DNA of 64,000 nt from Isoptericola sp. (GTDB lineage: Bacteria; Actinomycetota; Actinomycetes; Actinomycetales; Cellulomonadaceae): positions 1-64,000 of the forward strand of contig JAPSLQ010000001.1 of the NCBI GenBank assembly GCA_031180595.1, written 5' to 3'. Position 1 is the stretch's first letter; each line of letters begins with the position of its first letter. Below are positions 25,826-34,297 of the stretch, in pieces. The notes under the pieces were generated by a model. The model did not search any database and was not told where the DNA came from. It worked only from the letters and a program-made list of their open reading frames with translations. A program made the position numbers and the translations under genes.

Positions 25826-26344
25826 ATGATGGTGCAGACCGACAACGACGTTGTCATCCGGTCCGCGACGCCGGACGACGCCGCCGCGATCGCCCGCGTT
25901 CATGTGACCTCCTGGAAGGGCGCGTACGCGGGCGTCCTCCCTCAGGAGTACCTCGACTCGCTCGGCCCGGAGAGCCGGCTCGAGGAGTGGACGAAGATCC
26001 TCTCCGAGGGCCGGGGCACCACGATCGTCGCCGAGGCCGACGGGCGCACGCTCGGCTTCGCGAGCTGGGGCCCGTCGCGCGACGAGGACGCGGAGGACGG
26101 CGACCTCGAGCTCTACGCCATCTACCTCGACCCGGAGGCCTGGGGACGCGGCGTCGCCCGTGACCTCATGCGGTCCGTGCTCGCGGACGTCCAGGCAGGG
26201 ACCCCGATGTCGCTGTGGGTCCCCGCCACGAGCGACCGCGCCCGCCACTTCTACCGCCGCCACGGGTTCCACCCCGACGGCATCGAGCGCATCGACGAGG
26301 TCGGCGGCACGCCCGTGACCCAGGTCCGCTACCGCCGGGGCTGA
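25826..26344 (+). CDS. GNAT family N-acetyltransferase
   Basis: 172 residues. The acetyl-CoA motif region is 'IYLDPEAWGRGVARDLM' (the R/Q-x-x-G-x-A pattern), followed by 'LWVPATSDRARHFYRRHGF', the usual C-terminal GNAT strand-helix. The N-terminus 'VIRSATPDDAAAIARVHVTSWKGAYAGVLP' is typical of small-molecule or protein acetyltransferases of this type; the substrate is unknown. The start is the ATG at 25826. It is convergent with thiL, 6 bp away. Confidence 0.85.
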   Translation: MMVQTDNDVVIRSATPDDAAAIARVHVTSWKGAYAGVLPQEYLDSLGPESRLEEWTKILSEGRGTTIVAEADGRTLGFASWGPSRDEDAEDGDLELYAIYLDPEAWGRGVARDLMRSVLADVQAGTPMSLWVPATSDRARHFYRRHGFHPDGIERIDEVGGTPVTQVRYRRG

Positions 26345-26350
26345 GAGGCC

Positions 26351-27418
26351 TCACCCCCCGAAGTGGTCCCACCCGGGCCGGACCGCCGCCTCGCGCCCGT
26401 CGACCACCGCGCGAGGCCCGCGCTCGTCCGTCCCGCGCACACGCCCCACGGCGCGGAAGCCCTCGGGCAGGTCGACGTCCGCGGGGAAGGTCGCGAGCAG
26501 CCCGTGGTCCTCACCGCCTCCGAGCACCCACCCGAGCGCGACCTCCGTCTCCTCCGCCATGCCCGGCTCGGGCACGTCCGCCTCGACCCGGCCGGCGAGC
26601 GCCCGCGCCGCCGGCCGCAGCGCCGCCACGTCCCGCTCGAGCGCGGACCGGTCGAGGTCCACGACGACGTCGCTCGCCCGCGCGAGCCGGCCGGCGTCGC
26701 GCAGGAGCCCGTCCGAGACGTCGAGCATCGCCGTCGCGCCCGCGACACCTGCAGCCGGGCCGGCGTGCAGCGGCGACTCCGGGCGCAGGTACCCGGCCAC
26801 GAGCGGCGCGAACAGGCCTGACGCGCCGGGCGCACCCTCGGCGGGTGCGACGGCGCCGGCGTCGAGCAGCGCGAGCCCGGCGGCGGACCGTCCGAGCACC
26901 CCGGCGTGCGCGACCATGTCGCCCGCCCGGGCGCCCGAGCGCAGCACGGGTGGGCGCCCGCCCAGGTCGCCGTGCACGGTGACCGCGACGACGACGGCGT
27001 CCCCGCCCGACAGGTCTCCCCCCACGACAGCGGCCCCGGCCGGCGCGGTCGCGGCCGCGAGCCCCCGCGCCAGGTCGGTCACCCATCCGGCCGGGACGTC
27101 GCCGGGCACGACGAGCGACACGACCAGAGCGGTGGGCCGCGCACCCATCGCCGCGACGTCGGCGAGGTTCTGCACCGCGGCCCGCCAGCCGACGTCGTAC
27201 CCCGACGACCAGCGGCGCCGGAAGTGCCGGTCCTCGACGAGCACGTCGGTCGAGACGACGTAGCGGCCGTCGGGCGCGCGCACCACCGCGGCGTCGTCGC
27301 CCGGGCCGACCTCGGTCGCGTCCCCGGCAGGGAGCAGCGGGAAGATCCGGGCGAGGAGCTCGGTCTCGTCGAGGTCGCGCACGAGCTCGTGCGGGGCGGG
27401 CGCGGTGGGGTCGGTCAC
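26351..27418 (-). CDS. thiL: thiamine-monophosphate kinase
   Basis: 355 residues. ThiL makes thiamine diphosphate from thiamine monophosphate. The family features are 'GPGDDAAVV' near 34-42, 'VSTDVLVEDRHF' near 50-61, 'AVQNLADVAAMGARP', 'GGDLSGGD' and 'DVSDGLLRD'. The GTG start at 27418 has no clear Shine-Dalgarno but lies 7 nt after TAGGGT, so the mRNA may be leaderless. It is divergent from the DUF3515 gene, as in M. tuberculosis (Rv2977c near Rv2980). Confidence 0.94.
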   Translation of the reverse strand: MTDPTAPAPHELVRDLDETELLARIFPLLPAGDATEVGPGDDAAVVRAPDGRYVVSTDVLVEDRHFRRRWSSGYDVGWRAAVQNLADVAAMGARPTALVVSLVVPGDVPAGWVTDLARGLAAATAPAGAAVVGGDLSGGDAVVVAVTVHGDLGGRPPVLRSGARAGDMVAHAGVLGRSAAGLALLDAGAVAPAEGAPGASGLFAPLVAGYLRPESPLHAGPAAGVAGATAMLDVSDGLLRDAGRLARASDVVVDLDRSALERDVAALRPAARALAGRVEADVPEPGMAEETEVALGWVLGGGEDHGLLATFPADVDLPEGFRAVGRVRGTDERGPRAVVDGREAAVRPGWDHFGG

Positions 27419-27425
27419 GCACGGA

Positions 27426-27431
27426 ACCCTA
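27426..27431 (-). promoter_or_regulatory. thiL: -10 box (TAGGGT) for thiL
   Basis: On the minus strand TAGGGT ends 7 nt before the thiL GTG and fits TAnnnT. Confidence 0.5.
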
Positions 27432-27458
27432 TCGACCGCCCGGTGCGTGCACGCCGGG

Positions 27459-27464
27459 TACCGT
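27459..27464 (+). promoter_or_regulatory. -10 box (TACCGT) for the DUF3515 gene
   Basis: TACCGT ends 6 nt before the GTG at 27471, which has no Shine-Dalgarno. Confidence 0.5.
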
Positions 27465-27470
27465 GGGCGC

Positions 27471-27950
27471 GTGCTCCGCCGTGCCGTGCCCGCCCTGCTC
27501 GCCCTCCCGGTCGTCGCGACGCTCACGACGACGCTCGCCGCCTGCACGCCCACGATCGGCGTCGAGGTGGCGGAGGACGCGGCGAACCCGGTGTGCGCCG
27601 AGGTCATGCTCGCACTGCCGGACCGGCTCGCCGACGACCTGCCCAAGGTCAAGACCGACAGCCAGGCCACCGCCGCGTGGGGCGAGCCGGGGGCCGCGGT
27701 GACGCTGCGGTGCGGCGTCGCGCCGCCCGGACCGTCGGCCGAGTGCCAGCGCGTCGAGTCCGGCGGTGCCACGGTCGACTGGATCGTCGCGACGGACGGC
27801 GAGGGCACGTGGCAGTTCGTCACCTACGGGCGCGACCCCGCCGTCGAGGTCGTGGTGCCGCCCGCCGTGACCGAGACCCACTCGACGGCGTTCGTCGCCG
27901 ACCTGACCCAGGCCGTCAACCACGTCGAACAGACACGCGAGTGCACCTGA
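27471..27950 (+). CDS. DUF3515 family lipoprotein
   Basis: 159 residues. A signal peptide ends in the lipobox 'LAAC' (Cys near residue 24), so it is anchored on the outer face of the cytoplasmic membrane. The mature part has the DUF3515 pattern: 'NPVCAEVMLALPDRL' and 'AAWGEPGAAVTLRCGV', followed by 'TVDWIV' and 'FVTYGRDPAVEV'. The function is unknown. Its location between thiL and ddl is conserved in actinobacteria. The GTG at 27471 is preferred over the track start at 27405 because the signal peptide starts there. Confidence 0.86.
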   Translation: MLRRAVPALLALPVVATLTTTLAACTPTIGVEVAEDAANPVCAEVMLALPDRLADDLPKVKTDSQATAAWGEPGAAVTLRCGVAPPGPSAECQRVESGGATVDWIVATDGEGTWQFVTYGRDPAVEVVVPPAVTETHSTAFVADLTQAVNHVEQTRECT

Positions 27951-28001
27951 CGAGGTAGCGCCCGATCCGCCGAGGTAGCGCGCGATCCGCCGAGGTAGCG
28001 C
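27951..28001. repeat. 20-bp tandem repeat array (x3), left of the VOC gene
   Basis: Three units of period exactly 20 bp, each beginning CGAGGTAGCGC (27951, 27971, 27991), start directly after the DUF3515 stop. The core is the reverse complement of the array to the right of the VOC gene. Confidence 0.9.
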
Positions 28002-28032
28002 ATGTGTCGGACGCCGGTGGCACGGTGGGGCC

Positions 28033-28449
28033 ATGGATCAGCGTCTGAGCCTCGTGACCCTCGTCGTCGCCGACCTGTCCGCGACACACCGCTTCTACGT
28101 CGACGGGCTGGACTGGGAGCCGTTGCTCGAGGCGCCCGGCGAGGTCCTCATGTTCCGCGTCGGCGAGCGGATCGTGCTCTCGCTGTGGGACGAGTCGCAC
28201 GCGCGGGAGGAGATCGGTCCGGTCAGCAAGGACGGGACCCCTCCGTTGACGCTCGCGCACAACGTCGGGTCGCGTGCCGCCGTCGACCAGGTGCTCGACG
28301 ACGCACGGCGCGCGGCTGCACCCATGGTGAGCGACGCCGTCGAGCGCGAGTGGGGCGGGTACTCCGGCTACTTCGCGGACCCCGACGGCTTCCGCTGGGA
28401 GGTCGCGTGGGCACCGGGCCCGCTCTCGGAGATCGTCCTGCCGGACTGA
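28033..28449 (+). CDS. VOC (glyoxalase/bleomycin-resistance fold) family protein
   Basis: 138 residues with two beta-alpha-beta-beta-beta modules: 'VTLVVADLSATHRFYVDGLDW' at the start and 'GYSGYFADPDGFRWEVAW' at the end, the usual metal-site region with Glu in 'WEVAW'. Members are glyoxalases, dioxygenases or antibiotic-binding proteins; the role is unclear. The 5' and 3' flanks carry inverted arrays of the same repeat, so the gene looks like a bracketed cassette. Confidence 0.85.
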   Translation: MDQRLSLVTLVVADLSATHRFYVDGLDWEPLLEAPGEVLMFRVGERIVLSLWDESHAREEIGPVSKDGTPPLTLAHNVGSRAAVDQVLDDARRAAAPMVSDAVEREWGGYSGYFADPDGFRWEVAWAPGPLSEIVLPD

Positions 28450-28451
28450 GC

Positions 28452-28516
28452 ACGCTACCTCGCGCGGACGCGCTACCTCGGCGCAGGACGCGCTACCTCG
28501 GCGGGGCGCGTTACCG
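28452..28516. repeat. inverted copy of the tandem repeat array, right of the VOC gene
   Basis: The core GCGCTACCTCG occurs at 28470 and 28490, with a one-base variant at 28452 and a degenerate fourth copy at 28506-28516 that overlaps the ddl stop codon. It is the reverse complement of the 27951 array, so the two arrays face each other across the VOC gene. Confidence 0.88.
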
Positions 28517-29680
28517 CAGGCCGGTACGGCGCTCGAGCGCGAGCTGGATGAGCTCGTCCACGAGCTCGGGGTAGCTCATACCCGAGGCCTCCCACATGCG
28601 GGGGTACATCGAGAACGGCGTGAAGCCGGGCATCGTGTTGATCTCGTTGACGACGACCTGCTCCTCGGGCGTCACGAACACGTCGACGCGGGAGAGCCCC
28701 TCGGCGCCGACCGCCTCGAAGGTCCGCACCGCGAGGCGGCGCACCTCCTCGGTCACGTGCTCGGGCAGGTCCGCCGGGCACGCGAGCTGCACGTGCGCCT
28801 CGTCGAGGTACTTGGCCTCGAAGTCGTAGAACGCGTGCGAGTCGTGGTCGACGACGATCTCGCCGGGCAGCGACGCACGTGGCGCCGCTCCCCCGCGGCC
28901 GCCGAGCACCGCGCACTCGATCTCGCGCCCGTGGACCGCGGCCTCGACGATGACCTTGGGGTCGTGCTCGCGTGCGGCCTCGACGGCGGCGGGCAGGTCC
29001 GCGAGGTCGTCGACGCGCGTGATGCCGAGCGACGACCCGGCGCGTGCCGGCTTGACGAACAGCGGCAGGCCCAGCGTCTCGACCGTCTGGATGCAGACGC
29101 GCGGGTTGCGCTCCCAGTCCTGCGGCCGGATGACGGTGTACGGGCCGACGGGCAGGCCGTGCCCTGCGAGCACGAGCTTCATGAAGTGCTTGTCCATGCC
29201 GACGGCGGAGGCCAGCACGCCCGCCCCGACGTACCGGACGTCGGCCAGCTCGAGCAGGCCCTGGACCGTCCCGTCCTCGCCGAAGGGGCCGTGCAGGAGC
29301 GGGAAGACGACGTCGACCTCGCCGAGCAGCCCCGGGACGTTCCCGGGCTCGAGGACCCGGAGCGAGCGATCACCCCGCGTGAGCGAGAGCACCACCTCGG
29401 CACCCGTCTCGTCGATCACCTCCGGCAGGACGCCGTCCGTGATCTGCCACCGCTCCGGCTTGTCCTCAGCCACGACCCACCGGCCCTCGCGGGTGATCCC
29501 GACGGGCACGACGTCGTACCGGGAGCGGTCGATCGCGCCCAGCACCCCCGCCGCGGTCGCGGCCGAGATGGCGTGCTCGCCGGACCGGCCGCCGAAGAGG
29601 ATGGCGACCCGCGGCTTGCGCGGAGCGCCGTCGACCGGGTCGGGTACGGCGGGGACGGGAGCGGTGGTGGCGTCGGACAT
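28511..29680 (-). CDS. ddl: D-alanine--D-alanine ligase
   Basis: 389 residues. This cytoplasmic ATP-grasp enzyme makes the D-Ala-D-Ala dipeptide for peptidoglycan. N-terminal 'VAILFGGRSGEHAIS', ATP-grasp 'PLFVKPARAGSSLGI' and C-terminal 'GLSRVDVFV' and 'VVNEINTMPGFTPFSMYP' identify it. The residue following 'EDG.VQGLLEL' is consistent with D-Ala rather than a depsipeptide ligase, but this is inference. The start is the ATG at 29680, reached about 9 nt after a TATAAG box. The stop overlaps the degenerate repeat copy. Confidence 0.95.
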   Translation of the reverse strand: MSDATTAPVPAVPDPVDGAPRKPRVAILFGGRSGEHAISAATAAGVLGAIDRSRYDVVPVGITREGRWVVAEDKPERWQITDGVLPEVIDETGAEVVLSLTRGDRSLRVLEPGNVPGLLGEVDVVFPLLHGPFGEDGTVQGLLELADVRYVGAGVLASAVGMDKHFMKLVLAGHGLPVGPYTVIRPQDWERNPRVCIQTVETLGLPLFVKPARAGSSLGITRVDDLADLPAAVEAAREHDPKVIVEAAVHGREIECAVLGGRGGAAPRASLPGEIVVDHDSHAFYDFEAKYLDEAHVQLACPADLPEHVTEEVRRLAVRTFEAVGAEGLSRVDVFVTPEEQVVVNEINTMPGFTPFSMYPRMWEASGMSYPELVDELIQLALERRTGLR

Positions 29681-29689
29681 CGGCCCGAC

Positions 29690-29695
29690 CTTATA
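29690..29695 (-). promoter_or_regulatory. ddl: -10 box (TATAAG) for ddl
   Basis: On the minus strand TATAAG ends 9 nt before the ddl ATG, giving a very short or absent leader. Confidence 0.55.
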
Positions 29696-29768
29696 CGACC
29701 GTCGCACGCCCGCGGGCGCCGCCGTCGTGCCCGCCGTGCGCGTCTCGGCGCGGTGGTTGAATCGCACC

Positions 29769-30944
29769 ATGGCCGCCAACCCCGCCACCCTCCCCGACCG
29801 CCAGATCCTCACCGACGACCTCCTGGCCACCATCCGCGGCCGGGCCGCGGACTACGACCGCGACAACGCCTTCTTCACCGAGGATCTCGCCGACCTCGCG
29901 GCCACCGGCTACCTGCGGGCCATGGTGCCCGAGGACCTGGGCGGCGCCGGGCTGACGCTGCGCGAGACGGCGCGCGAGCAGGCCCGTCTCGCCGGAGCCG
30001 CACCCGCCACCGCGCTCGCCGTCAACATGCACCACGTCTGGGTCGCCGTCGCGCGGTACCTCCACGAGCGCGGCGACGACTCGCTCGACTGGCTCCTGCG
30101 CGAGACGGCGCGGGGCGAGGTCTTCGGCTTCGGCTACTCCGAGGCCGGCAACGACCTGGTGCTGCTCGGCTCGCGCACCGAGGCGCGGCCCGACGGCGAG
30201 GGCGGCTACACGTTCCACGGGCGGAAGATCTTCACGTCCAACTCCCCGGGCTGGACCCGGCTGGGCGTCATGGGTCTCGACGCGACCACCGACCCCGACG
30301 ACCCGCGCATCGTGCACGCGTTCGTCACGCGCGACGGCGGCGGCTTCGAGATCCTCGACGACTGGGACACCCTGGGCATGCGGGCCTCGCAGTCGTGCAC
30401 CACGCTGCTCGACGGCGCGCACGCACCCGCCGAACGCGTCATCCGCCGGCTGCAGCCCGGCCCGAGCCTCGACCCCTACGTGCTCGGCATCTTCACGTCG
30501 TTCGAGATCCTGCTCGCCTCGGTCTACACGGGGATCGCGGACCGCGCGCTGGAGCTCGCGGTCGAGGCGGCCGGCAGGCGCACCTCGATGAAGACCGGCA
30601 AGGCGTACTCGCAGGACCCCGACATCCGGTGGCGCATCGCGTCGGCCGCGCTCGCGCTCGACGGCATCTGGCCCCAGCTCGACCAGGTGGCGGGCGAGAT
30701 CGACGCCCTCGTCGACCGTGGGCCCGGCTGGTTCCGCGCGACGGCGGGGCTCAAGGTGCGCGCCACCGAGACGGCGCGGTACGTCGTCGACGAGGCGATC
30801 CGCTGCTCGGGCGGCTCGACCTACTTCAACCGCTCGGAGCTCGGCCGCCTCTACCGCGACGTGCTCGCCGGGATCTTCCACCCGTCCGACGACGAGTCGG
30901 CGCACGCGACCGTCGCCCAGGCGCTGCTGGGGCCGCTCGACTGA
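29769..30944 (+). CDS. acyl-CoA dehydrogenase family protein
   Basis: 391 residues with the three-part ACAD fold: an N-terminal helical domain ('LAATGYLRAMVPEDLGGAGL'), a middle beta domain ('GFGYSEAGNDL', 'GRKIFTSNSPGW') and a C-terminal helical domain with the FAD-binding 'AIRCSGGSTYFN' region. The ancestry fits the DszC/HpaB-like side of the superfamily as well as fatty-acid dehydrogenases, because the usual catalytic Glu context is not obvious. It is monocistronic and divergent from ddl. The substrate is unknown. Confidence 0.83.
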   Translation: MAANPATLPDRQILTDDLLATIRGRAADYDRDNAFFTEDLADLAATGYLRAMVPEDLGGAGLTLRETAREQARLAGAAPATALAVNMHHVWVAVARYLHERGDDSLDWLLRETARGEVFGFGYSEAGNDLVLLGSRTEARPDGEGGYTFHGRKIFTSNSPGWTRLGVMGLDATTDPDDPRIVHAFVTRDGGGFEILDDWDTLGMRASQSCTTLLDGAHAPAERVIRRLQPGPSLDPYVLGIFTSFEILLASVYTGIADRALELAVEAAGRRTSMKTGKAYSQDPDIRWRIASAALALDGIWPQLDQVAGEIDALVDRGPGWFRATAGLKVRATETARYVVDEAIRCSGGSTYFNRSELGRLYRDVLAGIFHPSDDESAHATVAQALLGPLD

Positions 30945-31005
30945 GAGCCCGAGCCGCCGGCCGTCCCGTGACACCACCGTGACCCGTGACTCGTTCCCAA
31001 CCATT

Positions 31006-31022
31006 AATCTATGGGTTAGATT
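31006..31022. promoter_or_regulatory. AT-rich palindromic operator before the sugar ABC operon
   Basis: AATCTA-TGGGT-TAGATT is a perfect 6-bp inverted repeat in otherwise GC-rich sequence, 64 bp before the binding-protein start. The right arm TAGATT can act as a -10 box, with TTCCCA at 30994 as -35 (17-bp spacer). It is a likely site for the ROK repressor encoded at the operon's end. Confidence 0.65.
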
Positions 31023-31085
31023 TACCGCCGTCTCAATCCAGCGCCGACGACGTCGTCGGCGCCCGACCGCAGAGAGGCGGAGGAC

Positions 31086-32372
31086 ATGGTGGACATGGCT
31101 CGCAGGAGCAGCCGGGCAGGGGTCGCGGCGATGGCGATCGTCGGCATGGCGGCGCTCACGGCATGCGGCTCCGACAGCAGCGCCCAGGAGGGCGAGGGCG
31201 GCGTCACGACCCTCACGATGACCGTCTGGGGCGGTGACACGGACAAGAAGGCGTACCAGGAGCGCGTCGACATGCTCGAGGCGGCGCACCCCGAGATCAA
31301 GATCGACCTCCAGCTCATCCCGGGCGACCAGTACGAGCAGAAGGTCCAGACGATGATCGCGGGCGGTGACGGCCCGGACATCATGCAGGTCGCCGAGGGC
31401 GTCAACGTCTACTCCTCGAAGGGCCAGATCCTCCCGCTCGACGAGTACATCGCCTCGTCGGGGCTGGACCTCGAGGAGCGCTTCGGGCCTGTCGGCGACC
31501 TCTACTCGTACGAGGACCAGGTGTACGCGATCCCCGACCGGTCGGGCGCGATGGTCGTCTACTACAACAAGGACCTGTTCGACGCGGCGGGCCTCGAGTA
31601 CCCGAACGCCGACTGGACGTGGGAGGACGCGCAGGCCGCGATGGAGGAGCTCACGATCCCGGGCGAGCAGTGGGGCTACGGCGGCGCCGGGTGGTGGGCG
31701 CAGTGGTGGAGCTTCGCGTACCAGAACGGCGGCCAGATCATCGACGACTCGGGCAAGCCCACGGCGAACTCTCCTGAGGTGGTCGAGGCGCTGCAGTGGG
31801 CCAACGACCTCACGCACCGGCACCACGTCGTGCCGACGGCGGCCGAGTACGCCGACATGGGCCCCGACATGGGCGGCGACCCCGCGTTCGCGGCGCAGAA
31901 GGTCGCCATGAACACGACCGGGTTCTGGGCGATCGGCGGCCTGCTCGAGGCCGACTTCAACTGGGACATCGCGCCGATGTGGCGCGGCGAGGAGCAGGCG
32001 GTCACGGCGTTCGGCTCTGGTCTGGCGATCTCGCGCGACAGCGACCACCCGGAGGAGGCGTTCACGGCGATCGACTACCTCACTGACGCCGAGGCGCAGC
32101 AGGTCATCATCGACACCGCGCAGGACGTCCCCGCCAACCTCGAGGTCCAGCAGTCCGACGCCTTCCTCGCCCCCGAGTGGGCCCCCGAGGGCCTCAACAT
32201 GGGTGCCTTCGGCGAGTCGTCGAGCTTCATCTTCCGTGCCCCGTTCATCCCGCAGTGGAACGAGATGCACGCGGCCTTCGACGACAACCTCGGCACGTTC
32301 TGGAACGAGGGCGGCGACGCCAAGACGCAGCTCGACGCGATCCAGACGCAGCTCGAGTCGGTCATCCGGTAG
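31086..32372 (+). CDS. ABC transporter sugar-binding lipoprotein
   Basis: 428 residues. The signal peptide ends in the lipobox 'LTAC' (Cys near 28). The mature protein is a family-1 solute-binding protein ('LTMTVWGGDTDKKAYQERVD', 'GGDGPDIMQVAEG', 'YYNKDLFDAAG'). It captures an oligosaccharide for the permeases encoded 9 bp and further downstream. The GH35 gene in the operon points to a beta-galactoside ligand. The ATG at 31086 or 31095 is possible; GAGAGG and GGAGG precede both. Confidence 0.9.
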   Translation: MVDMARRSSRAGVAAMAIVGMAALTACGSDSSAQEGEGGVTTLTMTVWGGDTDKKAYQERVDMLEAAHPEIKIDLQLIPGDQYEQKVQTMIAGGDGPDIMQVAEGVNVYSSKGQILPLDEYIASSGLDLEERFGPVGDLYSYEDQVYAIPDRSGAMVVYYNKDLFDAAGLEYPNADWTWEDAQAAMEELTIPGEQWGYGGAGWWAQWWSFAYQNGGQIIDDSGKPTANSPEVVEALQWANDLTHRHHVVPTAAEYADMGPDMGGDPAFAAQKVAMNTTGFWAIGGLLEADFNWDIAPMWRGEEQAVTAFGSGLAISRDSDHPEEAFTAIDYLTDAEAQQVIIDTAQDVPANLEVQQSDAFLAPEWAPEGLNMGAFGESSSFIFRAPFIPQWNEMHAAFDDNLGTFWNEGGDAKTQLDAIQTQLESVIR

Positions 32373-32381
32373 GACGCCGCG

Positions 32382-33356
32382 ATGTCGACGATCGTCGGCG
32401 AGGCCCTCGGTGCGGCGCGGGCGACGAGCCCGCGCCGCGCCGGGCGGCGTCGCCTCCCCCGCCCCAAGCTCTCGCGCCGCGGCAAGGTCGAGGCGTTCTG
32501 GTTCTGGGTGTTCATCTCACCGTGGCTCGTCGGGTTCGTCGGGTTCCTGCTCGGTCCCATGGTCGCCTCGGTGTACATCTCGCTCACGGAGTGGGACTCG
32601 TTCACGCCGGCCGTCTTCGTCGGGCTCGAGAACTACGCACGCGCGCTCACCCAGGACCCGATCTTCTGGAAGGCGCTCGGGAACACCTTCGTCTACGCCC
32701 TGGTCTCCGTACCGCTCGGGCTGGCCGTCGGCGTGTGGCTCGCCAACCTGCTCAACAAGCGGGTCCGTGGCCGCAAGCTCTTCCGGACGCTGATCTACCT
32801 GCCCACGCTCGTGCCGCTGGTCGCGACGGCGATGGTGTTCAAGATGGTGCTCGCGCCGTCGGGCCCGCTCAACGACCTCCTCGGCCTCTTCGGCGTGCAC
32901 GGGCCGAACTGGCTCCTCGACCCGACATGGGTCAAGCCCGCGCTCGTCGTCATGTCCGCCTGGGGTGCCGGCGGCGCGACGGTCCTGCTGCTGTCCGCGA
33001 TGAACGGCATCCCCCGCGAGTTCTACGAGGCCGCGGAGATCGACGGCGCGGGTCCCGTGCGCCAGTTCTGGTCGATCACGTTCCCGCAGATCACCCCGAT
33101 CATCTTCTTCAACCTGATCATGGGCCTCATCGGGGCGTTCCAGATCTTCTCGCAGGTCTACATCCTCACGGCCGGAGGCCCCGACAACGCGAGCCAGATG
33201 GTCGTGCCGCTGCTCTTCCGGGAGGCGTTCTCCTTCTACCACTTCGGGTATGCGTCGGCGATCGCGTGGCTGCTGTTCGTCGTGATCATGGTCTTCACGG
33301 CGATCGCGTTCCGCACGTCCCGGCGATGGGTCTTCTACGAGACGGAGGTGCGGTGA
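32382..33356 (+). CDS. sugar ABC transporter permease (MalF-like)
   Basis: 324 residues with about six transmembrane helices. The EAA loop that docks the ATPase is 'EFYEAAEIDGAGPVRQFWSITFPQI' (quoted in part: 'EAAEIDGAGPVRQFW'). The first helix is 'FISPWLVGFVGFLLGPMVASVY'. It forms the import channel with the next gene. No ATPase gene is in the operon, as is usual for actinobacterial oligosaccharide importers that share MsiK. Confidence 0.92.
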   Translation: MSTIVGEALGAARATSPRRAGRRRLPRPKLSRRGKVEAFWFWVFISPWLVGFVGFLLGPMVASVYISLTEWDSFTPAVFVGLENYARALTQDPIFWKALGNTFVYALVSVPLGLAVGVWLANLLNKRVRGRKLFRTLIYLPTLVPLVATAMVFKMVLAPSGPLNDLLGLFGVHGPNWLLDPTWVKPALVVMSAWGAGGATVLLLSAMNGIPREFYEAAEIDGAGPVRQFWSITFPQITPIIFFNLIMGLIGAFQIFSQVYILTAGGPDNASQMVVPLLFREAFSFYHFGYASAIAWLLFVVIMVFTAIAFRTSRRWVFYETEVR

Positions 33357-34297
33357 TGGCAGCCGCGACCCAGGCCCCCACGGCAGGCGGTGCGGTCGGC
33401 GCGGCGCCAGCCCCGCCACGGCACGACGGCGGCGTGCCCGCCCGCACGCTCAAGGCCTTCAAGCCCTCGGCGGCCACCTACGCGGTGCTGCTGGTCGTGT
33501 CGGCGATCTTCTTCGTCCCGTTCGTGCTCATGGTCTCGATCGCCCTGGCGAGCGACCAGACGAGCGCGCAGAACGCGTTCACGATCGTCCCGACCGAGTT
33601 CCGGTGGTCGAACTTCTCCGACGTCTTCACCACGACCGGTCTGCCCGTCGGGCGTTTCGTCCTCAACTCCGTCGTCATCGCGACGCTCTCGGCGGTGGGC
33701 CAGGTGCTCAGCTCGTCGCTCGTGGGCTACGCCTTCGCGCGGCTCCGGGCGCCCGGCAAGGGCGTCATGTTCATGGTCGTGCTCGCCACGATGATGATCC
33801 CCGCGCAGATCACGATGATCCCGCAGTTCCTGCTCTTCAAGGAGCTCGGCTGGGTCAACACGTACCTGCCGCTCATCGTGCCGAGCTTCTTCTCGAACGC
33901 GTTCAACGTGTTCCTCGTGCGGCAGTTCGTCTCGCGCCTGCCGAGCGAGCTCGACGAGGCCGCGCAGGTGGACGGCCTCGGGTACTTCGGGATCTACCGC
34001 CGGATCATCCTGCCGATGATGTGGCCGATCCTGACGGCGATCGCGATCTTCACGCTCACGTTCGCGTGGGGCGACTTCATGGGCCCGCTCATCTACCTCA
34101 ACTCCGAGGAGATGATGCCCCTCGCGCTCGGCCTGCAGTACATGACGTCGACGAGCAACGCCCTCCAGCTGCCGCCGTGGAACCTCGTCATGGTCGGGTC
34201 GATCTTCCTGACCCTGCCGATGATCGCCATCTACTACCTCGGCCAGAAGTACCTCTACGAGATGAACCTCCAGGGTGGAAGCGCAGGTGTGAAGTGA
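33356..34297 (+). CDS. sugar ABC transporter permease (MalG-like)
   Basis: 313 residues, six helices. The EAA loop is 'ELDEAAQVDGLGYFGIYRRIILP' (quoted in part). The N-terminal about 45 residues are a Pro/Ala-rich cytoplasmic extension. The ATG overlaps the upstream permease TGA by one base. Its own TGA overlaps the GH35 GTG (GTGA), so the whole operon is translationally coupled. Confidence 0.92.
   Translation: MAAATQAPTAGGAVGAAPAPPRHDGGVPARTLKAFKPSAATYAVLLVVSAIFFVPFVLMVSIALASDQTSAQNAFTIVPTEFRWSNFSDVFTTTGLPVGRFVLNSVVIATLSAVGQVLSSSLVGYAFARLRAPGKGVMFMVVLATMMIPAQITMIPQFLLFKELGWVNTYLPLIVPSFFSNAFNVFLVRQFVSRLPSELDEAAQVDGLGYFGIYRRIILPMMWPILTAIAIFTLTFAWGDFMGPLIYLNSEEMMPLALGLQYMTSTSNALQLPPWNLVMVGSIFLTLPMIAIYYLGQKYLYEMNLQGGSAGVK

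Noticed and set aside
21305-26272. 1655-codon minus-strand ORF covering recG and upstream
   Set aside because: Only the recG part is homologous. The extension is an Arg-rich artefact that runs through the DAK2 gene in another frame and through rpmB and GNAT.
27951-28516. Possible CRISPR array at the VOC flanks
   Set aside because: The repeats are 20-bp head-to-tail units without spacers, and no cas gene is present.
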